The notes below the pieces were generated by a model, which saw only the letters and a program-made list of their open reading frames with translations, ran no database searches and was not told the DNA's origin. Below are positions 8,348-15,901 of a stretch of DNA of 27,190 nucleotides, piece by piece. The DNA is taken from assembly GCA_945871335.1 (NCBI GenBank), contig CAMBWM010000004.1, positions 1 through 27,190 on the forward strand, written 5' to 3'. This DNA comes from Polaromonas sp. YR568. GTDB taxonomy: Bacteria > Pseudomonadota > Gammaproteobacteria > Burkholderiales > Burkholderiaceae. The position numbers and the translations under genes were made by a program. The stretch's first letter is position 1. Each line of letters opens with the position of its first letter.

Positions 8348-9325
8348 ATGAATGTGAAACGCATTGATTGCCTGAGTGTTCCAAAATCGCGCGATTTAAA
8401 AGCCCCTGGTGATGACGTCGTGGCCGTGCTGCCAGACAAGTTTTATGGCGTTTTTGACGGCGCTACCGATACAACAGGCACATTCCGAGGACCCGGATCT
8501 CCCGGTCGTTTTGCAGCCACCTCGGCGGCTCAAGCCATGCTGCGTCTGGTGCTGCAACCCCACGGTCCGCTAGCAGAGCCGCAAGTTTGGCTGGCGGGTA
8601 TGAATGCGTCCATTCGTGATGGGTTGCACAACTTAGGTGTGCCGCAGGCCCGGGTTAGCACCACCGCAGCCATGGCCGTGCCCATTGGTAACACTATGCA
8701 TTTCCTGATGGTGGGGGATTCGGGCCTTCGTATCAACGGCCATGACATCACGCTCATGACCAAAGACGTGGACCGATTGTTCACTCAAGTCAGATTGGCG
8801 ACGAGAGAGGTGCTGCAGTTGCAAGGCTTAAAGGGCGATACGCTGGAAACCGCCACCCGTGAACTTGTCTTCAAGGGCTTGGACCCGAGCCGGCAGGCTA
8901 CTATTCTTCCCTCAAAAGTACTGGAAATCGTTGCTCAAGTCAGCGCCGCTTGCCGTGGACAACTCATGCTGGATGCCATGGACTGCCTGCCGGACATGGT
9001 GTCGCGCGGTATTTCTGGTGGTCAGTACCAGTTTGCCAACCAGATTGGCCACTCTTTAGCTTATGCCAGTGTGGATGGCAGCGTGACCCGTGGCAAAGAC
9101 CAGCGCTATTTCAGCCTTCCTATGGCTGATGTGCAGAGCATTGAACTCTTTACCGATGGCTATATGTCTTGCCCGCACAGCGGCGTCAGCGTCATGGACT
9201 GGGAAGCGAATTTTGTGCAAGACGAAGCGCTAGACCCTGAAAAAATTGGCCGATATGCCGGCGTCAAAGGCTCTACTGAGGCTTATTTTTCAGATGACCG
9301 GACTGTCTTGTCGCTCAGTTTTTAG
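8348..9325 (+). CDS. PP2C-like serine/threonine phosphatase domain protein
   Basis: A 325-residue protein from ATG 8348 (MNVKRIDCLS). The frame is open further upstream through the previous gene, but this start follows that gene's stop by 16 bases. PP2C landmarks are present in order: acidic pair D22-D23, VFDG at 35-38 (metal-binding Asp-Gly), VGDSG at 122-126, LFTDGYMS at 267-274 and SDDRTVLSLSF at the C-terminus, equivalent to the DDxT end motif. These positions supply the Mn/Mg-binding aspartates, so the enzyme is probably active. It resembles divergent PP2C proteins encoded outside classic kinase loci. No kinase, FHA or anti-sigma gene lies beside it; only the membrane coiled-coil protein upstream does. 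The target is unknown. Confidence 0.72.
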   Translation: MNVKRIDCLSVPKSRDLKAPGDDVVAVLPDKFYGVFDGATDTTGTFRGPGSPGRFAATSAAQAMLRLVLQPHGPLAEPQVWLAGMNASIRDGLHNLGVPQARVSTTAAMAVPIGNTMHFLMVGDSGLRINGHDITLMTKDVDRLFTQVRLATREVLQLQGLKGDTLETATRELVFKGLDPSRQATILPSKVLEIVAQVSAACRGQLMLDAMDCLPDMVSRGISGGQYQFANQIGHSLAYASVDGSVTRGKDQRYFSLPMADVQSIELFTDGYMSCPHSGVSVMDWEANFVQDEALDPEKIGRYAGVKGSTEAYFSDDRTVLSLSF

Positions 9326-9371
9326 TCTCTGTTGGTCTGCTGCGTCAAAGTTCTAGGATTGGATATGACCG

Positions 9372-10643
9372 TCAATACTTGCGCCTGAAAGTTAGGCCTG
9401 CATTTGTTCGCTTGTAGTTACTCAAAGCCAGCGTTGACTTGTTATTTTCATAGCCCAACTCAAAGACTGGCGTAAATCCCGCGATGCTGAAATTAGCAGG
9501 GTCCAGGGACAGTTTGACAAGGTAGCGCTTATCTTCACGCAGCACTCCAAAGACGGGGTCCATCTCCGCATGTTTTCGGTTTGAACTTAGCCATTTGAGT
9601 TGGACACGGCTGTCCAGCGAGGTCACGAAGTAGGTGCCGCTCAGTCCGTAGCTGAAGGTTGTGTAAGAGTACGGCCGCTCAACGGCGCTACCCCGATCCC
9701 AGCCGATGTCAGCACCGAGTGAAGCAAATTGGGAGACGCTCTTCTCGGTGGCTAGCTTGTAGCTTGACAAGTGACTATTTTGATAGGCATAAGCCGGGTA
9801 GTTGATCATGCCGTGCCGCAGCTCGTTGGTCCACTTCCACCCAGCTGGCTTTTCAGCCATGTGCAGCAAGGTCGCCCATGAATAGTTATAGAGCCGGGTG
9901 CCACCCGAGTCCATACTTTCGTGTGAAATTTTTATTTCGGCCTTGGGCTCAATTTGAAAGCGAAATGCCAAGTGACTATCCCAGCCAATTTTGTTCAGAG
10001 TGGGTTCCCCGTAGTGAACGCCCATTGCGCCTAGGCTGGCTATCCAGCGATTGTTATCGTCCAGCCCCTTGCTGCCTGTTAAACGGTAGTTGGCGCCCCA
10101 CTTAGGGCCGGTGTCTGTCGGCGGCTTGTATCCAAAGGGCAGGCCAAAAATATTGAAGCTACGCACGCTCGGGATGAATCGCGGGTTGCTGTCTCTCTCC
10201 AGCGATATTGAGTAGTCGAGCCGGCCTTGTGCAAAGCCCATATCTTCTAAAAAGTAGTGAATTTTTTCCCGAACGGCGAAAGGTGGGGAGGAGGCGAGTA
10301 CAGCCTTGAACAAGGCTTCGGCCTGCGCATAGTCTTGTTGTAGGTAGCTCGCTCTGGCCCATTCCAGCCGAACCCGTTCGCTGCCGGTGATCGCGTAAAG
10401 TCTTTCAAACGTTTCGGCCGCTGCGGCGAATTCGTCGTTCAATAAAAAGTTCAATCCTTTTTCAAATTGAACTTGAGCCTGGGCTTGAGATTTGAACTCA
10501 TCAGATGGCTGAGCGTACGCATTGGTTGATGCAAGTATCAACGTCAGTAAATAAAACAGCAACCCTAAGCCAGAGCGCGACCGCGCTCTGAATGCAGAAA
10601 TATGAAGCGCGGCGTTTTTAACGCTGCTTACCGCCGAATGCAC
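9372..10643 (-). CDS. Slam-type outer-membrane surface lipoprotein assembly modifier (type XI secretion, DUF560-like)
   Basis: A 423-residue protein. After a basic n-region it has a signal peptide (GLGLLFYLLTLILASTNAYA, about 25-44). Residues about 50-130 form TPR-like helices (QVQFEKGLNFLLNDEFAAAAETFERLY, then YAQAEALFKAVLASSPP). The remainder is alternating, aromatic-rich beta structure ending KRTNAGLTFRRKY, as expected for a 14-strand barrel inserted by BAM. TPR plus barrel is the Slam plan: the barrel carries specific lipoproteins to the cell surface. The upstream gene, overlapping by 26 bases, encodes a TbpB-like lipoprotein, the classic Slam client. The annotated start is GTG at 10643 and lacks a strong Shine-Dalgarno. 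It makes an unusually long n-region, so the true start is uncertain. The gene converges with the PP2C gene across 46 bases with no visible terminator. Confidence 0.76.
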   Translation of the reverse strand: MHSAVSSVKNAALHISAFRARSRSGLGLLFYLLTLILASTNAYAQPSDEFKSQAQAQVQFEKGLNFLLNDEFAAAAETFERLYAITGSERVRLEWARASYLQQDYAQAEALFKAVLASSPPFAVREKIHYFLEDMGFAQGRLDYSISLERDSNPRFIPSVRSFNIFGLPFGYKPPTDTGPKWGANYRLTGSKGLDDNNRWIASLGAMGVHYGEPTLNKIGWDSHLAFRFQIEPKAEIKISHESMDSGGTRLYNYSWATLLHMAEKPAGWKWTNELRHGMINYPAYAYQNSHLSSYKLATEKSVSQFASLGADIGWDRGSAVERPYSYTTFSYGLSGTYFVTSLDSRVQLKWLSSNRKHAEMDPVFGVLREDKRYLVKLSLDPANFSIAGFTPVFELGYENNKSTLALSNYKRTNAGLTFRRKY

Positions 10644-11547
10644 CGAAATAAGCTGCCCCGCTCCCTGTTACTGCAAAAGTGCCGCCAATTTCTTGAGCCG
10701 TTGGGCCGTAAAACTTGCCCGTCGCGGTCCCTGTCATGGCCACATTGGATGCGCCGCCGCCCACAGTGCTGATGACGCCCGTGAATTGATTGACCCAGGC
10801 ACTGTAGCTCAGCGTGCCGCTGCTATTCAAATTTGTGTTGCTGGACGGAGTGATTAGATCCGTACTGGTTCGCGTATTTGTTGTTGCAAACGCGATAGAG
10901 CGTGTGCCAAAGTTGGCGGTAGCGGTCATATCCGATCCAACAAAGGTATTTACGCCTGTGCTGTCAACATATCTCCCGCCGCTGGCCCCTACAAAATTGC
11001 CGGTTCCACTGACTGGAATAGCTGACGCGGCTGTTTCAGCCCCAACGCTGGCAACGCCAACGGTCCCGGCCCCCGTCCCTGCACCGGTTGTCCAGACGCC
11101 GAATGTTTGATAGTCCCATCCCCAGTCGGGTGACTGGGGGCGCCCTGAAAGAACATAGTCTTGCTTGTTTGCACTGATGCCCACATTGACGTTGGGGAAA
11201 GCCGCCAAATTGCTTATGACTCCCCCAGCTGCAGTGTCAACAGTAATGGTTGTGCCTAGGGCGGATGTAAGCGCGACTTTAGTCGTGAGGCCGTTGGCGT
11301 CATATGTTCCAACATACGACGCTCTGGAATCGAACGGTGTCACCACTGGTGTGCCCGTGTTGAAATCATAGCGATCCTGCTGCGATGATCCATTTATTTG
11401 GACTGCCCCGGGTAAAGCGATGGAGCTGAACTTAACAAAGGGTGCGAGTGTTGAACTACTTCCGCCACCGCTACCGCTCACGCCCCCGGCTCCGCAGGCA
11501 GTGAGTAAGGCTGAGAGTGTGCAGATTACGGGGAAGTAGTAGTTCAA
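10618..11547 (-). CDS. TbpB-like barrel surface lipoprotein (probable Slam client)
   Basis: A 309-residue lipoprotein. It probably starts at TTG 11547, because GAGGTG sits five bases upstream and no ATG fits. The signal peptide ends in the lipobox LLTAC with Cys at 18, followed by a Gly/Ser-rich linker (GAGGVSGSGGGSSS), a layout typical of surface-exposed TbpB/fHbp-like proteins. The C-terminal half is Gly/Thr/Ala-rich beta structure containing GKFYGPTAQEIGGTFAVTG near residue 275. The core GxFYGPxAxExGGxF is the signature of the transferrin-binding protein B eight-strand barrel family. The final residues are short and hydrophilic. There is only one such barrel, so it is smaller than TbpB (about 600 residues). 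A role in iron, haem or another ligand's capture is inference; no TonB receptor is adjacent. Confidence 0.75.
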   Translation of the reverse strand: MNYYFPVICTLSALLTACGAGGVSGSGGGSSSTLAPFVKFSSIALPGAVQINGSSQQDRYDFNTGTPVVTPFDSRASYVGTYDANGLTTKVALTSALGTTITVDTAAGGVISNLAAFPNVNVGISANKQDYVLSGRPQSPDWGWDYQTFGVWTTGAGTGAGTVGVASVGAETAASAIPVSGTGNFVGASGGRYVDSTGVNTFVGSDMTATANFGTRSIAFATTNTRTSTDLITPSSNTNLNSSGTLSYSAWVNQFTGVISTVGGGASNVAMTGTATGKFYGPTAQEIGGTFAVTGSGAAYFGAFGGKQR

Positions 11548-11962
11548 AATTTCACCTCAGAGTGAAGCTCAAAAATTTTTAAAAATGGCGCTTTGCTAGG
11601 GCGTTCAAAAAGTTTTCTCCTGTGCTTGCCCAGCGCGATGTACCCATTGCCCCTGCGATCAAATCGCCGTCAGCACGGTACTGGCTTTGAGCTTCATCGC
11701 CATCGTGCATCCGTTAAAGCTTGCACTTTGCACAATGCCCCTAGGTTGGGCGTTAAGACCAGTTTAGACCACTTGCGGATGTCATAGGGAATGCGTGTTG
11801 CCAACTCCCCAGGAGAGCTCGGATTGACTCCCTGGCCCGGCATCTAGACCCGATCAACTTTTTAGCCCTCTGATTTCGCCATCCAAAGCTGCTCCCACCC
11901 ACATACGAACCTCGTCACATGAATCGTTACAGCTGAAGACTAACGCCCCTTTTAAAGATCGC
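11548..11962. other. Geneless 415-base stretch between chromosome-like and accessory regions
   Basis: No convincing gene lies here. It separates the lipoprotein-Slam pair from the leftward amidase gene. The right end lies downstream of the amidase stop, but no good terminator hairpin was found; only GTTA/TAAC arms around a CAGCTG near 11930. A 15-codon frame on the minus strand (11703-11659, MAMKLKAST...) resembles the start of a signal peptide but stops at once and has no ribosome site. Base composition begins to change from mixed to GC-rich at its right end. I saw no tRNA, integrase or attachment-site repeat. Confidence 0.5.
11580..11608 (-). promoter_or_regulatory. Weak candidate sigma70 promoter for the lipoprotein-Slam pair
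   Basis: On the minus strand, TTGAAC (11608-11603) is a good -35 match. Seventeen bases later lies TTTTTA (11585-11580), a poor -10. An A/T-rich run with the self-complementary AAAAATTTTT overlaps the -10. The lipoprotein start is about 33 bases further down. Reported as a candidate only. Confidence 0.3.
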
Positions 11963-13387
11963 TCAGGCCCCACTGCCCGATGACCCGGATGGCCCGCCTG
12001 GTCTTAACCGGTGCCAATCGCTCGCGCCCTGAATCCTTGCACACAGGCGGATCAACTCGGCATCGCCCCAGGCTGGCGCGATGAGTTGCACCCCGATCGG
12101 CAAGCCTTGCTCGTCCAGACCCGCCGGCAAGGACAGCGCGCATCCGCCCAGATGGTTGGCTACCCGCATGAAGGTCGACAGGATCGGGTCGCCCTCATCG
12201 ACGCCATCGATCGCCGGCGCGCTGATCGGGCAGCCGGGCATTAGCCAGGCATCGAAGCCGTTCATCCATTCACTCCACAGCTTGGACGTGCGCTGGGCAT
12301 GCGCGATGGCTTCTTCGTATTCAACTTCGCTGATCGATTGCGCGCGCAGCATCCGAAGTCGCACACCGGGATCGATCTGAAGACTTTCGTCCAGAATGCT
12401 TGCTCCATGTTGCGCCCAGACCTCGGCGCCGATCGCGCGGCTGTTTTGCTTGAGTAGTTCTTTAAAGTCGAAGGGCGGCTCACGCCACTCGATCGACACG
12501 CCGAGATCCTTCAGGCACTCAATCACGCGTTCGATGCCGCGCGCCACGGCCGGTGCGAGTTCGATCGGCCATGCGTCCTCGGGGGTCGCGATGATCTTTC
12601 GGCCGCGCAGATCACCGCCCGTCTCGAGCGCCTCAATGAGAGCTTGCGGGGGCAGGGCGGTGCGTGACAAGGGGTCGCGCGCGTCATATCCGGTTAGCGC
12701 CCAGGTGATCCACGCCGCATCGTGCACCGATCGCGCCAGGGGTCCGATCGAATCGAAACTGCGGGACAGCGGCAGGCACCCGTACAGGCTGATCAGTCCG
12801 ACGGTGGGTTTGAAGCCGGTGAGCCCTTGCAGCGCAGCTGGAATTCGGATTGAGCCCCCAGTGTCAGAACCGAGACTGACCGGCAGCATACCGGAGGCGA
12901 CCGCCACGCCCGAGCCGCTCGATGAACCGCCCGGCGAGCGATGAACGCGCGTATCCCAGGGGTTGCGTGGAGCGCCCATGCCCCAATTAGTGCCCCAGCC
13001 ACCGTAGGCGAACTCGACCATCTGCGCCTTGCCGATGATGATCAGGCCGGATGCGCGAAGCCGATCGACCACGTGCGCGGTGATGCGGCTGCGCTCGCCG
13101 AGGCGCGTCAGCGACCCATTGGTCGCCACCTCCCCCTCGATCTCGATCAGGTCTTTGAGAACGATGGGGACGCCATCGAGCGGGCTCAGGCAGCGGGATT
13201 GCCGGCGCCGTGCACGTGCGGCTTCTGCTTGCCGGTGCGCGGCCTCCTGATCGACCGGAAGCAGTGCATGGATCACCGGGTTAAGTTCGCGAATGCTGGC
13301 GAGGCAACCCTCAATCAGATCATCAACGCGCAACGATCCGTCGTCGAGTCGCTCGCGTATCGTAGCGATGTCCATTGGATCGGTCAT
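11963..13387 (-). CDS. Amidase-signature family amidohydrolase (GatA-like)
   Basis: A 474-residue serine amidase. The triad is complete and correctly spaced: Lys78 in IVLKDLI, cis-Ser155 in PGGSSSGSGVAV and nucleophile Ser179 in GSDTGGSIRIPA. The 24-residue interval between the two serines matches characterised members. Such enzymes hydrolyse amides to acid plus ammonia. No GatB or GatC gene is adjacent, so it is more likely a catabolic amidase than the tRNA amidotransferase subunit. Start ATG 13387 has GGAG ten bases upstream; an in-frame ATG at 13375 is an alternative. The last residues (GPSGSSGSGA) are a low-complexity tail. It lies 76 bases downstream of the SDR gene on the same strand and probably shares its transcript. 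Substrate unknown; an amide, carbamoyl or lactam-derived compound is possible. Confidence 0.88.
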   Translation of the reverse strand: MTDPMDIATIRERLDDGSLRVDDLIEGCLASIRELNPVIHALLPVDQEAAHRQAEAARARRRQSRCLSPLDGVPIVLKDLIEIEGEVATNGSLTRLGERSRITAHVVDRLRASGLIIIGKAQMVEFAYGGWGTNWGMGAPRNPWDTRVHRSPGGSSSGSGVAVASGMLPVSLGSDTGGSIRIPAALQGLTGFKPTVGLISLYGCLPLSRSFDSIGPLARSVHDAAWITWALTGYDARDPLSRTALPPQALIEALETGGDLRGRKIIATPEDAWPIELAPAVARGIERVIECLKDLGVSIEWREPPFDFKELLKQNSRAIGAEVWAQHGASILDESLQIDPGVRLRMLRAQSISEVEYEEAIAHAQRTSKLWSEWMNGFDAWLMPGCPISAPAIDGVDEGDPILSTFMRVANHLGGCALSLPAGLDEQGLPIGVQLIAPAWGDAELIRLCARIQGASDWHRLRPGGPSGSSGSGA

Positions 13388-13403
13388 CGATCTGAATCTC
13401 CGT

Positions 13404-13460
13404 TCAATTGAACTTGATCACGTCGGGTACGCGCCGCAACTCGTTCAGGATGTCGTTCAT
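13404..13460 (-). CDS. Possible 18-residue small peptide between SDR and amidase genes
   Basis: A short frame, MNDILNELRRVPDVIKFN, begins four bases after the SDR stop and ends 17 bases before the amidase start. Only a weak GGAA precedes it. It could be a translated linker that couples the two genes, the eroded end of a lost gene, or chance. The sequence reads like natural protein, which is the only reason for listing it. Confidence 0.2.
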   Translation of the reverse strand: MNDILNELRRVPDVIKFN

Positions 13461-13463
13461 CTT

Positions 13464-14219
13464 TCATTCCGCAAGATAACCGCCGTCGACGACGATGGTA
13501 GTGCCGACGACCCACCGCGATTCGTCGCTCGCCAGAAAAGCGATGGCGCCGGCGATGTCTTCCGGCTCGCCGAGCCGGCCGGCAGGAATGTGATCGATGG
13601 TCCATTGCCGCATCTTCGGATCGGCGAACCGCCGCTTGGTGAGTTCGGTGAGCACTGGCCCCGGTGCGACTGCGTTCACGCGGATACCATGCGGCGCGAG
13701 GTCGAGCGCCATGCCCATCGTGAGTGAGCGCAGGCCGCCTTTCGAGGCGAGGTAGGCGGACTTCTCGCGCACCGCCACCTGCGCGAGCTGGGAGGTGACA
13801 AAGACGATCGAGCCGCCCCTCCCCTGGGTCACCATCCGTTGTGCAACGGCCTGGCCGAGCATGAAGGCACCTGTCAGGTTAACGGCGATGACCCGGTCCC
13901 ATTCGGCGCGGGTGTGCTCCAGGATGCTTGCGGTCGCGCTCGTGCCGGCGCTATAGATCAGCACGTCCAGCGCGCCGAATGCATCAAAGGGTGCCTGGGC
14001 GAGCGCCTGCGCGGCCGACGATTCGCTGACGTCGGCGACGAAGGTTGACGCACGACCGCCGGCACGCGTGATCGAGTCGACGGTAGCTGAAACGCCTGCG
14101 CTATTGACGTCGGCACACACTAGGTTGGCGCCCTCGCGCGCGAGCAACTCGGCGCCGGCCCGGCCGATGCCGCTGCCGGCTCCAACGACCAATGCTGTCT
14201 TTCCTTCAAGCCTTGCCAT
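13464..14219 (-). CDS. Short-chain dehydrogenase/reductase (classical SDR)
   Basis: A 251-residue NAD(P)-dependent oxidoreductase. I take ATG 14219 (MARLEGKTALVV) rather than the longer upstream frame, because GGAGG lies five to six bases before it. The coenzyme motif GAGSGIG is at 13-19, followed by CADVNS, where an Asp at the end of the second strand favours NAD(H). YSAG stands in place of the usual NNAG. The active site shows TSQLAQVAVREKSAYLASK, with Tyr156 and Lys160. The C-terminus EDIAGAIAFLASDESRWVVGTTIVVDGGY is standard for the classical subfamily. It would reduce a carbonyl or oxidise an alcohol on a small cytoplasmic substrate. The gene precedes the amidase gene and follows a membrane-protein-like remnant, so it was perhaps part of a longer operon. 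Confidence 0.9.
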   Translation of the reverse strand: MARLEGKTALVVGAGSGIGRAGAELLAREGANLVCADVNSAGVSATVDSITRAGGRASTFVADVSESSAAQALAQAPFDAFGALDVLIYSAGTSATASILEHTRAEWDRVIAVNLTGAFMLGQAVAQRMVTQGRGGSIVFVTSQLAQVAVREKSAYLASKGGLRSLTMGMALDLAPHGIRVNAVAPGPVLTELTKRRFADPKMRQWTIDHIPAGRLGEPEDIAGAIAFLASDESRWVVGTTIVVDGGYLAE

Positions 14220-14233
14220 ACTGCCTCCAGTCC

Positions 14234-14341
14234 TTAGATTAGATACCTCGAGCCGAGGCGGACGACGAGCCTGCACAAGCTGCTGTCGGGGACCAGGCCG
14301 AGCATGCCGAGCAGGAAGTTGGCAACGTACACCAAGAAGAA
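14234..14341 (-). pseudogene. C-terminal scrap resembling a membrane protein
   Basis: Reading leftwards from 14341, an open frame gives FFLVYVANFLLGMLGLVP and then a charged tail ending RYLI before TAA at 14236-14234. This looks like the end of a membrane transporter (perhaps TctA- or TRAP-like, a weak guess). Its stop lies 14 bases before the SDR start, with the SDR ribosome site between them, as expected for an operon neighbour. Everything upstream is missing: the stop of the GMC gene (14347-14345) lies directly before it, in the same frame. So it is either the remains of a truncated gene at a recombination joint, or, less likely, non-coding sequence that reads well by chance. Confidence 0.4.
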
Positions 14342-14344
14342 TCT

Positions 14345-15901
14345 TTACTTCCGACCTGCAATGTAATCTGCCTGCCGCAAAGCCAATGCCTGGATCGTGT
14401 GGGTTGGATTGACGGCGGCAGCGGTGACGAAGAGCGAGCCGTCGGCCACGAAAAGACCGGAGACGTCGTGGGTTTCACCCCAGGCGTTTGTCACCGAAGT
14501 TTCGGGGTCTTCGCCCATTCTTGCTGTGCCCATCAGGTGAAATCCGGCGTCTCTCAATAGGGAGATGTTGTGCAGGTTGCGCGCGCCGGCTTCGGCCATG
14601 AGGTCTCGGGCGCGGGCGATGCCGAAATCCAGGGCGGCGCGGGTGTTGGTGCTGACCTGGTAATGCATGGCGGCGCCGGGGAGGCCGTGGCTGTCGGTGG
14701 CGTCTGACAGGGTAACGCGGTTTTCAGGGTTGGGAATGTCGTCTGAGCAGATGGAGACACCGAGGGTATGGCCGAATGTTTGGGCGAAGGCGGAATGGTG
14801 GTCGCGGCCCCAGGGCAGGCGGGGGCCGCCGGCGCCGAGGGCTGTGATGGCCGGGCCGGTGGAGCGCATGATCTGGAACTTCACGCCGCGCAAGAAACCG
14901 CGGGCGGGGTCTGATTCGTAGAACTGGTGGCTGGCGATGGCGCCAGCGGCGTTGCCCCGGTGGCCGTCTATCTTTTCAACGAAGGTCCCGGTGACGCGGG
15001 CGAGGGGGTGGAGCATCAGGCGGCGGCCGACGAGGCCGGAGCGGTTGGCAAGTTTGTTCATCAGCAACAGGCGGGGGGTGCCGACGCCGTTGGCGGCAAG
15101 GATCACGGTTTTGGCGTGGAGGTGGCGGTGGGTGCCGGTGGCGTCGATCCAGGTGGCGCCGGTAGCTTGGCCTTGGGCGTTGGTGGTGATTTCAGCCACC
15201 CGGGCGTGAGTGATCAGGCGGGCGCCGGCGGCGAGGGCTGCGGGCCAGTAGGTGACGTCGGCCGAGGCTTTGGCGCGGTGCGGGCAGGCGATCTCGCAGG
15301 GGCCGCAGCCAACGCAGGTGCCACGGCCGGCGCCGTGGGGGCGCGTGTTCAGCGCGAGTTCGGCGGGCCACCAGGCCCAGCCGAGGCGCTCAAAGGCACC
15401 GATGAGGTGGCGCTCTCCGGGCAGCAGGGGGGCGGGGGGAAGGAAGTGCTGTGTCTCGGCGGGATAGGCGGGGTTGCCGGTTTGGCCGGCGACGCCGTTC
15501 ATGCGTTCGTTCAGGGCGTAGTAGGGGGCGAGGTCGCCGTAGGAGATCGGCCAGTCATCACCGATGCCGTCCTGGCTGTGCATGCGGAAGTCGGATGGGT
15601 GCATGCGGGGCATCAGGGCGGACCACATGACGGTCGAGCCGCCGACGGCGTTGACCATCAGCGGGCTGAAGGGGCTGTTTTCGTGGGCGACGGGGTAATC
15701 GGCGGGGCCTGCGCGACGGTTGGGGTTGGGGCTCCAGTCGTTCAGGCGGCGGCGTTCCCAGTCCGGCTGGTCGCCGGGGCTGGTTTCGGGGTGCTGCCAG
15801 CCGCCTTGTTCGAGGCAGGTGACGCTGACGCCTTGACTGGCGAGGCGCCAGGCGGCGGCGGCACCGGCGGCACCGGCGCCGATGATGAGCACGCCAGTCA
15901 C
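14345..15901 (-). CDS. GMC-family FAD oxidoreductase with four-cysteine (Fe-S-like) motif, paralogue 1
   Basis: A 518-residue flavoprotein from GTG 15901, which overlaps the OYE-like gene's stop by four bases. The FAD-binding motif GAGAAG is at 8-13; VGGSTVMWSALMPRM (86-100) is the second flavin segment of this branch. Cys196, 199, 202 and 206 form CX2CX2CX3C. The catalytic pair appears to be His455 (FHLMGTARMG) and Asn498 (AVNPTHTIQA). The closest known types are gluconate 2-dehydrogenase, fructose dehydrogenase and FAD-glucose dehydrogenase large subunits, which carry an Fe-S centre and pass electrons onward instead of to O2. No signal peptide is visible, and no small subunit is adjacent. 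Upstream frame extends inside the neighbour but is not coding. A close paralogue lies at 24830. Expected reaction: alcohol or polyol oxidation; substrate unknown. Confidence 0.85.
   Translation of the reverse strand: MTGVLIIGAGAAGAAAAWRLASQGVSVTCLEQGGWQHPETSPGDQPDWERRRLNDWSPNPNRRAGPADYPVAHENSPFSPLMVNAVGGSTVMWSALMPRMHPSDFRMHSQDGIGDDWPISYGDLAPYYALNERMNGVAGQTGNPAYPAETQHFLPPAPLLPGERHLIGAFERLGWAWWPAELALNTRPHGAGRGTCVGCGPCEIACPHRAKASADVTYWPAALAAGARLITHARVAEITTNAQGQATGATWIDATGTHRHLHAKTVILAANGVGTPRLLLMNKLANRSGLVGRRLMLHPLARVTGTFVEKIDGHRGNAAGAIASHQFYESDPARGFLRGVKFQIMRSTGPAITALGAGGPRLPWGRDHHSAFAQTFGHTLGVSICSDDIPNPENRVTLSDATDSHGLPGAAMHYQVSTNTRAALDFGIARARDLMAEAGARNLHNISLLRDAGFHLMGTARMGEDPETSVTNAWGETHDVSGLFVADGSLFVTAAAVNPTHTIQALALRQADYIAGRK

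Noticed and set aside
11659..11703. Minus-strand frame MAMKLKAST... resembling a signal peptide start
   Set aside because: It stops after 14 residues, has no ribosome site, and no continuation in other frames was seen.
11593..11787. 64-codon rightward frame in the geneless stretch
   Set aside because: No ribosome site, Arg/His-rich composition, no recognisable pattern.
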